Of a stretch of DNA of 43,358 nt, positions 7,776-16,578 are shown piece after piece. The position numbers and the translations under genes were made by a program. The notes beneath the pieces were generated by a model, which made no database searches, was not told the DNA's origin, and saw only the letters and a program-made list of their open reading frames with translations. Positions within the stretch are counted from its first letter, which is position 1; each line of letters starts with the position of its first letter. Source of the DNA: Treponema sp. (GTDB lineage: Bacteria; Spirochaetota; Spirochaetia; Treponematales; Breznakiellaceae); NCBI GenBank assembly GCA_031265435.1, contig JAISCR010000205.1:1-43358 (forward strand), written 5' to 3'.

Positions 7776-10139
7776 ATGGCGGAATATGTGATGAATTATG
7801 ACGAACCTGCGGAAACATGGAACGATGCAATTCCCCTGGGTAACGGACGACTGGGTGCGATGGTTTACGGGTATACCGGATCCGAACGGATTCAGTTGAA
7901 TGAAGACAGCCTCTGGTATGGTTCTTTTATCGATCGCAATAACCCTGCCGCGTTGCAAAAACTCGCGGAGACCCGCCGTCTGGTGTTGGAGGGCAAAATA
8001 CGGGAAGCAGAAACCCTGATCATCCAGTATTTCTCCGGAACCCCGGTGAGTATGCGTCATTATGAACCCTTGGGGGAATTGGACATTGCCCTGAATCAGC
8101 ATACCCCTTTTGCCTGTAACTGGTTTCCCAACAACACCGGGGCGGAAAGTTATAAAGCCAAGCTGGATTTGATGAAGGGATTATTTACAATTTGCCATAC
8201 TCGGGATGGGACCGCCTATATTCGAGAAATGTTCATAAGTTATCCCGATCAGATATTGTGCCTCTCTCTTACCGCCTCTAAAAAGAAAGCGATAAACCTG
8301 GATATCAAATTCGATCGTACAGTGATTTCCGATGAAAAGCAGACTGATGATCGCCGTCCGGGATTTTTCCGGCGTAGCGGTCCCTGGACGGGGTTTATGG
8401 CTGATGAGAACCGCACCTTGGATGAGCAGACTCTGGTTATGAGCGGTAATTCTGCGGGGGTTGGATTCTCCACCGTTCTCCGGGTCGTCTCTGATGGAGA
8501 GATGGAAAATCCTTACAGCCAGCTCTTTATCCGTAACGCTACGGAGGTCTGCCTCTACCTTGGTGCGGCAACCACCAATCGTGAACCGGATCCAAGGAAG
8601 GCATCGATGGATCGGGTAAACGCTGCCCAGGCGAAAGGGTATAAAGTCCTCAAGCAAAGGCATGTGGCAGATTTTGAGTCCCGAATGAGCCGGTGTGTAC
8701 TGGAACTACCCGGTTTAAGTGGTGAGTTGACGGTAGACGAACAACTCGCGAGGGCCCAGGCAGATCCTCACGATCCGGGCCTCCCCGCCTTGGCGGCTCT
8801 CTATTTTACCTTCGGCCGTTACCTGATGATGAGTGGCGGCCGGGAAAATTCGGCAGCCCTCAATTTGCAGGGAATATGGAACCGGGAGTTCATTCCACCC
8901 TGGGATTGCAAGTATACCATTAATATCAATACTCAGATGAATTATTGGCTGGCAGAGATTACCGATCTTGGCGAGATTCATGAATCCCTTTTCAATCTTA
9001 TCGAGACCATGGCTGTCCGGGGACGTGATACGGCTCGGATTATGTACGGTTGCCGGGGAACTATGTGTCATCACAATACAGATTTTTACGGCGATTGTGC
9101 TCCTCAGGATGTGTATATGGCCGCAACTCAATGGACAACCGGTGGCGCGTGGCTTGCACTGCACCTTTGGGAGCATTACCGTTTTACTTTGGACAAAGTC
9201 TTCCTGGAGAAATGGTTGCCGGTACTCAAGGAATACGCCCTGTTTTTTCTTGATTTTTTGTCCGATGATGGCAAAGGACATTTAGTAACAAATCCTTCGG
9301 TTTCACCGGAAAACCGGTACATCATGTCCGATGGGTTTGATACCCCTATCTGTGCGGGTCCTACAATGGACAATCAAATTATTCGGGCGCTGTTCAAAGC
9401 CTGTGTGGAGGCGGATAAAATTTTGGGTCTACAAGATCCACTGGTGAAGGAATTTGCAGTGGCATACAAAAAACTGCCTCCCAACAGGATCGGTTCCGGA
9501 GGGCAATTGTTGGAATGGATGGAAGAAGAACAAGAGATGACTCCGGGAATGGTTCATATTTCCCATCTCTGGGGGGCGTATCCCGGGGATGAAATCAACT
9601 GGCGGGATACCCCGGAGTTGTTGGAAGCGGTTAGGCGATCCCTGCAATTGCGTATGGACTATGGCTCAGGTGGTGATGGCTGGTCTCTGGCTTGGTTTGT
9701 TTGCGAAACCGCTCGTTTGGATGATGCCCAACTGACCGGTAAACTGATTAACCGTATGATAACCTGCAGTGGTACCCGTAATTTTTTTAACGGCGCCGAA
9801 GTATTCCAAATCGACGGTAACCTGGGTGCCGCTGCTGGTATCGCGGAAGCCCTGCTTCAAAGCCACACCGGTATATTGGAATTCTTGCCCGCTCTACCCC
9901 CATCATGGACAGAGGGAACGGTACGGGGTCTACGTGCTCGAGGAGGCCATAGGGTTGATATAATATGGAAGGAAGGAAGGCTTCAGGAGGCGGTAATTAC
10001 TGTTGGTGCCAATGGGAACATCACCTGTCGAGGAGGTCCATATCGGGTCTTTCAGGGAGACGTTGAGGTGCCCGTTGAAACCGTAGAACATGGCTTCCAA
10101 TTTTTAGCCTGCGCTGGAAAAACGTATACCCTTTCCTGA
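7776..10139 (+). CDS. Glycoside hydrolase family 95 (alpha-L-fucosidase/alpha-L-galactosidase)
   Basis: A 787-residue GH95 enzyme. The family removes terminal alpha-1,2-linked L-fucose (some members L-galactose) with inversion. The N-terminal block WNDAIPLGNGRLGAMVYG and the NEDSLWYG segment are diagnostic. In the catalytic domain NINTQMNYW carries the two Asn (about 383 and 385) that activate the base in BbAfcA, PSVSPENRY the general acid Glu (about 512), and FQIDGNLG the Asp (about 680). All key residues are present, so it should be active. It lacks a signal peptide, implying that the fucosylated oligosaccharide is imported first by the ABC transporter upstream. An AGAGGAGG ribosome-binding site is ideally placed. 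Confidence 0.92.
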   Translation: MAEYVMNYDEPAETWNDAIPLGNGRLGAMVYGYTGSERIQLNEDSLWYGSFIDRNNPAALQKLAETRRLVLEGKIREAETLIIQYFSGTPVSMRHYEPLGELDIALNQHTPFACNWFPNNTGAESYKAKLDLMKGLFTICHTRDGTAYIREMFISYPDQILCLSLTASKKKAINLDIKFDRTVISDEKQTDDRRPGFFRRSGPWTGFMADENRTLDEQTLVMSGNSAGVGFSTVLRVVSDGEMENPYSQLFIRNATEVCLYLGAATTNREPDPRKASMDRVNAAQAKGYKVLKQRHVADFESRMSRCVLELPGLSGELTVDEQLARAQADPHDPGLPALAALYFTFGRYLMMSGGRENSAALNLQGIWNREFIPPWDCKYTININTQMNYWLAEITDLGEIHESLFNLIETMAVRGRDTARIMYGCRGTMCHHNTDFYGDCAPQDVYMAATQWTTGGAWLALHLWEHYRFTLDKVFLEKWLPVLKEYALFFLDFLSDDGKGHLVTNPSVSPENRYIMSDGFDTPICAGPTMDNQIIRALFKACVEADKILGLQDPLVKEFAVAYKKLPPNRIGSGGQLLEWMEEEQEMTPGMVHISHLWGAYPGDEINWRDTPELLEAVRRSLQLRMDYGSGGDGWSLAWFVCETARLDDAQLTGKLINRMITCSGTRNFFNGAEVFQIDGNLGAAAGIAEALLQSHTGILEFLPALPPSWTEGTVRGLRARGGHRVDIIWKEGRLQEAVITVGANGNITCRGGPYRVFQGDVEVPVETVEHGFQFLACAGKTYTLS

Positions 10140-10214
10140 CCAATACGGTTATAGAAACTTGATGAAGGTCTGCTTCATGGATATATATCGATTAAAATAG
10201 ACAGGAAGAGTAAA

Positions 10215-10952
10215 ATGCGAATTACAGATCATGTGTACGTATTGAGTGGCAGTTATTATACCGCAACGGATATGCGCAACCTGGACCGAAATGGATTGTT
10301 GGGGGAGGTATATGGCATTCATACGCCCCAGGGAATAATCCTGGTGGATTGTGGTTTACCCGGCAGTGGTCTTGCCATGATCCGTGAAACTTTGGCTTAT
10401 TACAGACTTGAAGAGCGGATTGTCTGTCTGGTTGTAACCCATGCCCACAACGACCACTGTGGCAGCGCCAAGGCGATTCAGGACATGGGCGCCCAAGTGA
10501 TAGCCGGATCGGGAGATGCTCCTGCCTGTCTTAACGGTGGTAGTGGCGGCTGGGAGACTCCTTTTGATCAGGAACAACTTTATCCGGCCTTCACTCCGGA
10601 TATTCTTATTGACCGGGATTGTGAGTATAATCTCTATGGGCTTACCCTGCGATTTATTACTATTCCGGGACATACTCCCGGTAGTATTGCAATCCATCTG
10701 TGTCTGGATCACCGGACCATCCTGTTTACCGGAGACTCTTTGCTACCCTACGGCAGTGCTATCCTCGATGAGGTTTCCTTTGGTTGGCGGGGGGATATAG
10801 GTTTTAGCCGAGAAGCCCTCCTTACCAGTATGATGAAACTCAGAAAACTGCAAGTTGACATTATTCTGCCCGGTCATGGCAAGATATGCCTTAAAGACGG
10901 TACGCAGCTTCTAAATCTGGCCGCGAAGGAAGCTTTTTCTACTTTGCGCTGA
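10215..10952 (+). CDS. Metallo-beta-lactamase-fold hydrolase
   Basis: A 245-residue MBL-fold protein with a complete metal site: HAHNDH (His76, His78, Asp80, His81), His153 in IPGHTPGS, Asp174 in LFTGDSLLPYG and His221 in LPGHGK. This is the glyoxalase II-like/lactonase branch, acting on thioesters, lactones or phosphoesters. As last gene of the carbohydrate cluster it might open a sugar lactone made by the dehydrogenase (for example a fucono-lactone), which would give an oxidative L-fucose route; that is inference. Starts 75 bases after the fucosidase with a GGAAG ribosome-binding site. Confidence 0.82.
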   Translation: MRITDHVYVLSGSYYTATDMRNLDRNGLLGEVYGIHTPQGIILVDCGLPGSGLAMIRETLAYYRLEERIVCLVVTHAHNDHCGSAKAIQDMGAQVIAGSGDAPACLNGGSGGWETPFDQEQLYPAFTPDILIDRDCEYNLYGLTLRFITIPGHTPGSIAIHLCLDHRTILFTGDSLLPYGSAILDEVSFGWRGDIGFSREALLTSMMKLRKLQVDIILPGHGKICLKDGTQLLNLAAKEAFSTLR

Positions 10953-11118
10953 AACCGCTGCATAGTTAATACCTAAAATCTGCCCCAAAGTATATCTACA
11001 CGGGATTTTTTGGTATCAGAGAACGGCAAACTCTGTTATGAATGCACTTTTAGAAGCTAAGCCGCCCCTTCCAAATTCATCCCTTCCCAAACCAGGGCAA
11101 AAATACTAGACTGGTGCC

Positions 11119-11730
11119 ATGCGTAAGGAATTTATTTCCTATGACCTTGTCCGGAACAATGCCCTGAAGCTGGCCCACAGGATATACAAGGACGGTTTTG
11201 TTCCTGACGTGATCTATGTGTCCCTCCGCGGCGGGGCCTATCTGGGAAACGTTATCAGCGAATACTTCAAGATAGTCCGGCAGAATGACAGGCCCGTCTA
11301 CTATGCCGCGGTTGTGGCCCGTTCCTATTCTGATGTGTTGAAGGCGGACAAGATCACCGTGGAAGGCTGGACGTATTCTCCGGAACACCTCCGCACCGGG
11401 GACAAGATCCTTCTGGTGGACGATATCTACGATTCGGGAATTACGATTAACCATCTCGCGGAGATCATCATGGAACGGGGCATTCCCCGCCACGATCTCA
11501 AGGTTGCGGTCCACGATTACAAGTATTTTTACGATAAACCGGAACAGTTCCCCGTACAGCCCGACTACTGGTGCCGTAAACACGAGCTTTCCGTAAACGA
11601 TGAGAGTTACTGGATACACTATATGAGCCACGAACTCGTGGGTCTTACGGATGAAGAACTGGAGAACAGATACTATGCCCAGGATCGGGAACTCCATGAG
11701 GTGTTGGCCCTGATCAACGGGAAACTGTAG
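11119..11730 (+). CDS. Phosphoribosyltransferase (xanthine/hypoxanthine type)
   Basis: A 203-residue type I PRTase. The PRPP-binding loop ILLVDDIYDSG is near residue 97, and the SLRGG segment near 36 contacts pyrophosphate. It transfers a purine base onto PRPP to make a nucleotide; the family (COG2236-like) includes xanthine and hypoxanthine salvage enzymes and some of unknown base specificity. No clear Shine-Dalgarno precedes the ATG. It lies 8 bases ahead of rnhB, so the two genes form an operon. Confidence 0.8.
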   Translation: MRKEFISYDLVRNNALKLAHRIYKDGFVPDVIYVSLRGGAYLGNVISEYFKIVRQNDRPVYYAAVVARSYSDVLKADKITVEGWTYSPEHLRTGDKILLVDDIYDSGITINHLAEIIMERGIPRHDLKVAVHDYKYFYDKPEQFPVQPDYWCRKHELSVNDESYWIHYMSHELVGLTDEELENRYYAQDRELHEVLALINGKL

Positions 11731-11738
11731 GGCGGTCG

Positions 11739-12308
11739 ATGAAACGTATCTGCGGCATTGACGAGGCGGGCCGGGGCTCTCTGGCGGGGCCTGTCTGCGC
11801 CGCGGCCGCGGTTCTGCCTTCGAATTTTCCCACGGAAACGCTTAACGATTCAAAAAAACTTTCCGCATCCCGGCGGGAAGCGGCCCGTATCCTGATCATG
11901 GAAAAAGCCCTTGCCTGGGGTGTGGGCTGGGCATCCAATGTAGAAATCGACAGGATCAATATACTCAGGGCAAGCCTTCTCGCCATGGAACGCGCCTTTG
12001 AAGCCCTCAAGCTGCAGAACCCTGCCGTCGAGCCCTCGAAGCTCAACATCATCGTGGACGGCGACAGGGCGCCTGCGCTTCCCGTCCCCTGTCAAACCAT
12101 GGTCAAGGCGGACGCCCAAATCCCCGCGGTTATGGCCGCCTCGATCCTCGCCAAAACCTGCCGGGACAGGCTCATGATCCGCTATTCCTGGCTCTACCCC
12201 CAGTACGGTTACGAAAGCCACAAGGGTTACCCCACTAAAGCCCACTACAAAAAAATCCGCCTCTACGGGACTTCCCCTATTCAGCGCATGAGTTTCCGGT
12301 ATCTGTAA
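11739..12308 (+). CDS. rnhB: Ribonuclease HII
   Basis: A 189-residue RNase HII that nicks RNA in RNA-DNA hybrids, including single ribonucleotides misinserted in DNA. The N-terminal signature ICGIDEAGRGSLAGPV carries the Asp-Glu metal ligands and the GRG recognition motif. DAQIPAVMAASILAKTCRD contains the third acidic residue and the SILAK motif, and a C-terminal YGYESHKGYPT is standard. Size is typical. It follows the phosphoribosyltransferase closely and ends at a shared terminator. Confidence 0.95.
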   Translation: MKRICGIDEAGRGSLAGPVCAAAAVLPSNFPTETLNDSKKLSASRREAARILIMEKALAWGVGWASNVEIDRINILRASLLAMERAFEALKLQNPAVEPSKLNIIVDGDRAPALPVPCQTMVKADAQIPAVMAASILAKTCRDRLMIRYSWLYPQYGYESHKGYPTKAHYKKIRLYGTSPIQRMSFRYL

Positions 12309-12330
12309 AACGCGCAAGACGCCAGAGGCT

Positions 12331-12355
12331 GTTCCAAAACTTCGGTTTTTCGAAC
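12331..12355. terminator. Bidirectional terminator with a UUCG tetraloop
   Basis: GTTCCAAAAC-TTCG-GTTTTTCGAAC forms a stem closed by a C(UUCG)G tetraloop, with an A-run on one side and a T-run on the other, so it can work in both directions. It lies between the convergent rnhB and PUR-domain genes. Confidence 0.6.
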
Positions 12356-12362
12356 ACGCTTA

Positions 12363-12707
12363 TCAGTCTTGCTTTGCTCTCCTAACCACTCGCGGCTTGC
12401 GGGGCGGTTTTTTTTCACCGGAAGCTTCAGACGGGCGCTCCGGGCGGTTTTTTACGATTACTCTCTTATTCTTTTCCCGTACATTTTTTTCCAGAATCTT
12501 GAGGGATTCGTCAAAACCCCGCAGGAATTCGGGGAGATCTTCCGCAAAAAGAATGACCGACTGGCGGTCAAACCCCCCGGTTTCCTTGTTTTTGCTCTCC
12601 ACGATGTTGAGATAGAGGTCTCCCAGCCGGTTTTCCTTGACGTTAAAGAAATAAGTTCTCTTCGGTAATGCGACTTTGGTGGAAAATATTTCACCCCGGA
12701 TACCCAT
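12363..12707 (-). CDS. PUR-domain nucleic-acid-binding protein (DUF3276, BpuR-like)
   Basis: A 114-residue protein matching the bacterial PUR-alpha family. Residues 1-40 (GEIFSTKVALPKRTYFFNVKENRLGDLYLNI) form the beta-sheet core, residues 41-80 the helix, and the tail is very basic (RPERPSEASGEKKPPRKPRVVRR). In Borrelia burgdorferi the homologue BpuR binds DNA and RNA and helps regulate surface-protein genes. AAGGAG sits six bases before the ATG, inside the last codons of the phosphohexomutase gene whose stop is one base away, so the two are co-translated. Confidence 0.8.
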   Translation of the reverse strand: MGIRGEIFSTKVALPKRTYFFNVKENRLGDLYLNIVESKNKETGGFDRQSVILFAEDLPEFLRGFDESLKILEKNVREKNKRVIVKNRPERPSEASGEKKPPRKPRVVRRAKQD

Positions 12708-12708
12708 G

Positions 12709-14568
12709 TTATACTCCTTCCGCTTCTTGTACCATTTTTCGCTGCCATTCTATGAGTTCCCGCTCAAGCCGGGGATCACTGCCTTCCGCATCCGCTATGA
12801 CTCTGAATACCGGTTCCGTGGCGGAACCACGCATCCATATTGAGGCCACCGGAAAATCATCGCTATTCAAAAAATAGATCTTGAGACCGCCCCTGCCTGC
12901 TTCGCCAAAACGGGCAAGGCGCCTCTTTTCTTCCATACCACTATAGGCCGCCGCTTCCCATCCTGCAATGCCGTAGCGTCCCTTCAATTCATCTTTCTTT
13001 GCTTCCCAGTCCCGGAGGAATATCCTCTGGTACTTTTCCTTCAAAACGCCGTGATCCCCGGTTTTTACCCGGAGTTGGGCTTCCGGAGCCGCCGCTCCTG
13101 TGGTAACAAAGGCCGGAAGGCTGGCGAGAATATCCGCAAGGCTGAAGTCGTGATGGTAGAGTTCCGTCTGATCGGAAAGATTGCACCAGATTTCAAAGAG
13201 ACCCTGCCTGTTTCCGTCTCCCCGTAAAGAGAGAAGCTTTACCAGGGAGAGGATCGTGTTGAGCGGATCCCGTACCGCGGCCGGGTGGGTGATATTCCCC
13301 CCGTTGGAGCCTTCCCCCAGTATCCGTACCTTGTAACCCTGTGTACGCAGAAGGCGTGCCAGTCCTACCACATTGGCTTCTCCCACCTCGGCCCGGAAAA
13401 CAGACACGTCAAAGGCTCTGGCAATCCGGTCTATTCTGAGCGAAGTGGGATCGTTTACCGCCACCGCCGTCTTGTCGAGCGCATTCCCGCTGTTGTCGTA
13501 ACGGAGTTCTCCGGTATAAACCAGATGGGCCAGTTCCGCAATAAGGGACAGCGCAAAAACTTCCTGGGCCTCGAGGGCCCGCGTCTTCTCTCCGTCCCGG
13601 ATCACCATGTTTCCCCGGTCTCCGTCGCAATCGGGCACATAACCCAGGACAAAGGCCGGATCTTCGCGGCCGCACTCTTCCAGAAAAAGCCTGCATGGCT
13701 CCAGGGATTCCCCCTCGGGCACTATTTTGTGGACTATGAGGCCCGGTGTATCATTGATGGCCCTGAAGCGTATCCCCAGCTGTCCAAGAAAATCCCGGTC
13801 GATGGAACAGGTTCTCGCCGAGCCGTTAAAGTCGGCGGCAATACCCAGGGGTCTCCTTTTGATCTCTTCTTTCAACGTTTCAATGACAGGATCTCCTCCG
13901 GCTACAATACAGGTAAAATCCATATAAGCCTTCAGGGCTTCCGTTTTCAGTACCGCTGTCCCGCCTGGATCTTCTCCCCTCATCTCTCCCGGGGTGAATA
14001 TTTCTTCCGGTTTGAGGGGAAACCCTTCTCCGGAACACAGGGCCTCAACCGCTCCGGCAAGCCGGCCCGCAAGTTTGGCGTTTTCCGTTCCCGGAATAAC
14101 TCCGCCGTCCGCAAGGCCGAATTTGATACCGTTATGCCCCACGGGATTGTGGCTTGCCGAGATATAGATGAATCCGATGGGCCTTTCACCCTCTTTTTCC
14201 GCAAGAAACCGGGTATAGGCCATAATTTCGGGGGCTGCGGAAACTCCCAGGAAACGCAGCTCGCAGGTAAGGCTTTTCCGCATGGCTTCCGCAAGGGCAG
14301 GGCCTGTAGGCCGGGTATCAAAACCCAGAACGATGAGCGCCCTGGCGTTTCGATTTTTCTCTTCAAGATATGCCTCAAATACCCGCGCCGCGGCCGCCGC
14401 GACAAGCAGATGCGGCCCGGAAACCTCAGGCTCCCTGCTTTCCTCATCCCCTGCTTCCGCAAAAACCCCGCGCCAGCCGGATGCGGAAAGAATCATCGTA
14501 TCCAGAACTTTTAGCGCTTCTTCAACGCGTGTGTTTTTTTCCATGTACGGGTTACAGTATACCCGCAA
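12709..14568 (-). CDS. Phosphoglucomutase/phosphomannomutase
   Basis: A 619-residue alpha-D-phosphohexomutase, interconverting hexose 1- and 6-phosphates. The phosphoserine loop is ISASHNPVGHNG (Ser139), the Mg site PDCDGDRGN (Asp313, 315, 317), the sugar loop GEGSNGGN and the phosphate-binding loop MRGSATEPVFRV. It is about 60-100 residues longer than typical bacterial enzymes, as in spirochaetal homologues. The frame begins with TTG at 14568 with GAGG four bases before it; the next ATG (14544) has no ribosome-binding site, so TTG is favoured. First gene of an operon with the PUR-domain protein. Confidence 0.88.
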   Translation of the reverse strand: MRVYCNPYMEKNTRVEEALKVLDTMILSASGWRGVFAEAGDEESREPEVSGPHLLVAAAAARVFEAYLEEKNRNARALIVLGFDTRPTGPALAEAMRKSLTCELRFLGVSAAPEIMAYTRFLAEKEGERPIGFIYISASHNPVGHNGIKFGLADGGVIPGTENAKLAGRLAGAVEALCSGEGFPLKPEEIFTPGEMRGEDPGGTAVLKTEALKAYMDFTCIVAGGDPVIETLKEEIKRRPLGIAADFNGSARTCSIDRDFLGQLGIRFRAINDTPGLIVHKIVPEGESLEPCRLFLEECGREDPAFVLGYVPDCDGDRGNMVIRDGEKTRALEAQEVFALSLIAELAHLVYTGELRYDNSGNALDKTAVAVNDPTSLRIDRIARAFDVSVFRAEVGEANVVGLARLLRTQGYKVRILGEGSNGGNITHPAAVRDPLNTILSLVKLLSLRGDGNRQGLFEIWCNLSDQTELYHHDFSLADILASLPAFVTTGAAAPEAQLRVKTGDHGVLKEKYQRIFLRDWEAKKDELKGRYGIAGWEAAAYSGMEEKRRLARFGEAGRGGLKIYFLNSDDFPVASIWMRGSATEPVFRVIADAEGSDPRLERELIEWQRKMVQEAEGV

Positions 14569-14605
14569 AAGGCCTCAGCTTGCCAGAGGAATTACCCGGA
14601 TCTTC

Positions 14606-14634
14606 GCTATAATTCCTATTAATCATATAGTCAA
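14606..14634 (-). promoter_or_regulatory. Promoter of the phosphohexomutase operon
   Basis: Minus strand: TTGACT (14634-14629), 17-base spacer, TATAGC (14611-14606). The predicted transcript starts about 30 bases before the TTG start codon. It diverges from the nifS promoter next to it. Confidence 0.55.
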
Positions 14635-14642
14635 AATGTGAA

Positions 14643-14672
14643 TTGACTTTGATACTAAAAAATGATTATTAT
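14643..14672 (+). promoter_or_regulatory. Promoter of nifS-nifU with a flanking inverted repeat
   Basis: TTGACT (14643-14648), 18-base spacer and TATTAT (14667-14672). ATACTA and TAGTAT form an inverted repeat around the -10 box (about 14652-14678). An Rrf2/IscR-type operator with ATA...TAT edges is conceivable, but the match is loose. Confidence 0.5.
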
Positions 14673-14736
14673 AGTATGGAAAGGCTTACACTTCTTGTAA
14701 GATTTTGGCTTTTATTCAATAATAAGGCAAGAGAAG

Positions 14737-15957
14737 ATGGAGAAAAAAATGTCCGAAAAACGGATTTATGTTGATTATAATGCGACCACACCCCTCAATC
14801 CTGAGGTAAAAGCCTCAATGATTGAAGACCTCGATATCTATGGGAACGCTTCCAGCATGCACGCCTCGGGCCGCTATGCGCACGCGCGGGTGGAGGAAGC
14901 ACGCCGTGCGGTAGGCACATTGCTTGGTGTCTATGCCGGCGGAAACCTCAAGGACGCTTCCGGGACGGTAATATTCACCTCGGGAGGGTCGGAGTCGAAC
15001 AATACGGTGTTCCGCACCATGGAACGGCTGGCCGCGGACAAAAACGGAGCGGCCTTTAAGGAAGGGCGGAATGAGTTTATCACCACCGCCATAGAGCATC
15101 CCTGTGTGCTTAATTCAGGCAAGGATGCCGAAAGTCTGGGCTTCAGGGTTCATTTTATTCCGGTGGATCAATACGGCAAACTCGATATGAACGCGTTTAC
15201 GGCCGCCCTTGGCCCCAAAACCCTCTTTGTGTCGGTGATGATGGCCAATAACGAGATTGGCACCATTGAAGACCTCAAGGAGATTGCCCGGCTGGTCAAG
15301 GCTGCCGGAGCGTGGATACATACCGATGCCGTACAGGCGGTAGGCAAAATACCGGTGAATGTCCGGGATTTACGGATCGACTATTTGACCATGTCGGCCC
15401 ACAAGATCTACGGGCCCAAAGGTGTCGGCGCACTGTATATCAGAAAAGGCGCTCCCATTTCTCCCCTTATCCACGGAGGGCATCAGGAAGACGGAATCCG
15501 GGCGGGTACCTACAATAATCCGGGGATTCTGGGTTTCGGCAAGGCCGCGGAAATAGCCCTGAGCCAGGTAGATGCCTACGGCGCAAGGCTCCGTCCCCTC
15601 CGTAACCGGCTTCGGGACGGTCTTCTGGAAAAGATTCCCAACATCAAGATAAACGGACACCCTGTGGATGTACTTCCCAACACCCTGAATGTTTCTTTTC
15701 CCGGCGCGGAAGGGGAGGCGATACTCCTCTCCATGGATCTGGCGGGTATCGAAGCCTCCACGGGTTCGGCCTGCGCTTCGGGAAGCCTTGACCCGTCCCA
15801 CGTGCTGCTGGCTATCGGCGCGGGTCCTGAACTGGCCCACGGTTCGATCCGTTTCAGCCTGGGTTGGGGAATTTCGGAAGAAGACGTAGATTATATTATC
15901 GAAAGCCTGCCGCCCATCATAGAGAAACTGCGGGCCATGTCAACGCTCATCTCGTGA
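14737..15957 (+). CDS. nifS: Cysteine desulfurase, NifS/IscS family
   Basis: A PLP-dependent enzyme of about 406 residues that takes sulfur from cysteine as a persulfide for Fe-S assembly. Seen: the N-terminal YVDYNATTPLNPEV, the cofactor Lys in SAHKIYGPKGVG (about 223), the His in TAIEHPCVL, and the catalytic Cys in STGSACASGS (about 346), the short-loop group I pattern. Starts at 14737 (GAGAAG before it) or at 14749 (GGAG six bases before it); both are plausible. It is followed 13-19 bases later by nifU, so sulfur donor and scaffold are made together. Confidence 0.93.
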   Translation: MEKKMSEKRIYVDYNATTPLNPEVKASMIEDLDIYGNASSMHASGRYAHARVEEARRAVGTLLGVYAGGNLKDASGTVIFTSGGSESNNTVFRTMERLAADKNGAAFKEGRNEFITTAIEHPCVLNSGKDAESLGFRVHFIPVDQYGKLDMNAFTAALGPKTLFVSVMMANNEIGTIEDLKEIARLVKAAGAWIHTDAVQAVGKIPVNVRDLRIDYLTMSAHKIYGPKGVGALYIRKGAPISPLIHGGHQEDGIRAGTYNNPGILGFGKAAEIALSQVDAYGARLRPLRNRLRDGLLEKIPNIKINGHPVDVLPNTLNVSFPGAEGEAILLSMDLAGIEASTGSACASGSLDPSHVLLAIGAGPELAHGSIRFSLGWGISEEDVDYIIESLPPIIEKLRAMSTLIS

Positions 15958-15976
15958 CTTTTACAGGAGAATGATT

Positions 15977-16576
15977 ATGCTTATGAAGGACTGGTTATAT
16001 TCAGATACGGTAAAAGACCACTTTACCAATCCCAGAAATGTCATATTCGGGGATGAGTCGGTCTTTCCCTACAATGCCAAGGGGATGACGGGGAATATCA
16101 AATGCGGGGATCAGATGCTGATGCTCCTCAAGATTGATGAAGATGTTATCAGCGATGTACGCTGGAAGACCTACGGCTGTGCCAGCGCCATTGCTTCCAC
16201 GAGCATGCTCTCGGAGACGATCAAGGGCATGAATATCCGGGACGCATACAATATCAAACCTGAGGATCTGGTACGGAAACTGGGAGGCCTCCCCGAAAAC
16301 AAGATCCACTGTTCCGTGCTGGGAGACAAGGCGCTCCGGGCGGCGATTGACGACTATCTTTCCAAAACAGGCCGGGAAGGGATGCTCAAGGAAGCCGCTA
16401 CGGAGATCTGCACATGCCTTTCAATTACCGACAAGGATATTGAACACGCATACCAAAACGGAGCCCGCACGTGGGAGGATCTTCAGGCGGCCACCAAGAT
16501 AGGCACCGGCTGCGGGCAGTGCAGGGAAAAAGCCCTGGATCTTCTCCACAGCCTGAATCACATCTACGGCGACTAA
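15977..16576 (+). CDS. nifU: NifU-like Fe-S scaffold (IscU domain plus BFD-type [2Fe-2S] domain)
   Basis: A scaffold on which Fe-S clusters are built using sulfur from NifS. The N-terminal IscU-like domain has its three Cys (about 43, 68 and 112: NIKCGDQM, TYGCASA, IHCSVLG). The C-terminal Fer2_BFD domain has CTC (145/147) and CGQC (179/182), four ligands for a permanent [2Fe-2S] cluster. The third domain of full NifU (the NFU CxxC domain) is absent, so this is the two-domain version common in spirochaetes and Campylobacterota. AGGAGA lies seven bases before the ATG at 15977; the ATG at 15971 is too close to it. Its stop is two bases from the convergent P83/100 stop. Confidence 0.9.
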   Translation: MLMKDWLYSDTVKDHFTNPRNVIFGDESVFPYNAKGMTGNIKCGDQMLMLLKIDEDVISDVRWKTYGCASAIASTSMLSETIKGMNIRDAYNIKPEDLVRKLGGLPENKIHCSVLGDKALRAAIDDYLSKTGREGMLKEAATEICTCLSITDKDIEHAYQNGARTWEDLQAATKIGTGCGQCREKALDLLHSLNHIYGD

Positions 16577-16578
16577 CC

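Noticed and set aside
13285-14514. 409-codon plus-strand frame
   Set aside because: Shadow of the phosphohexomutase gene, whose motifs are all intact on the minus strand.
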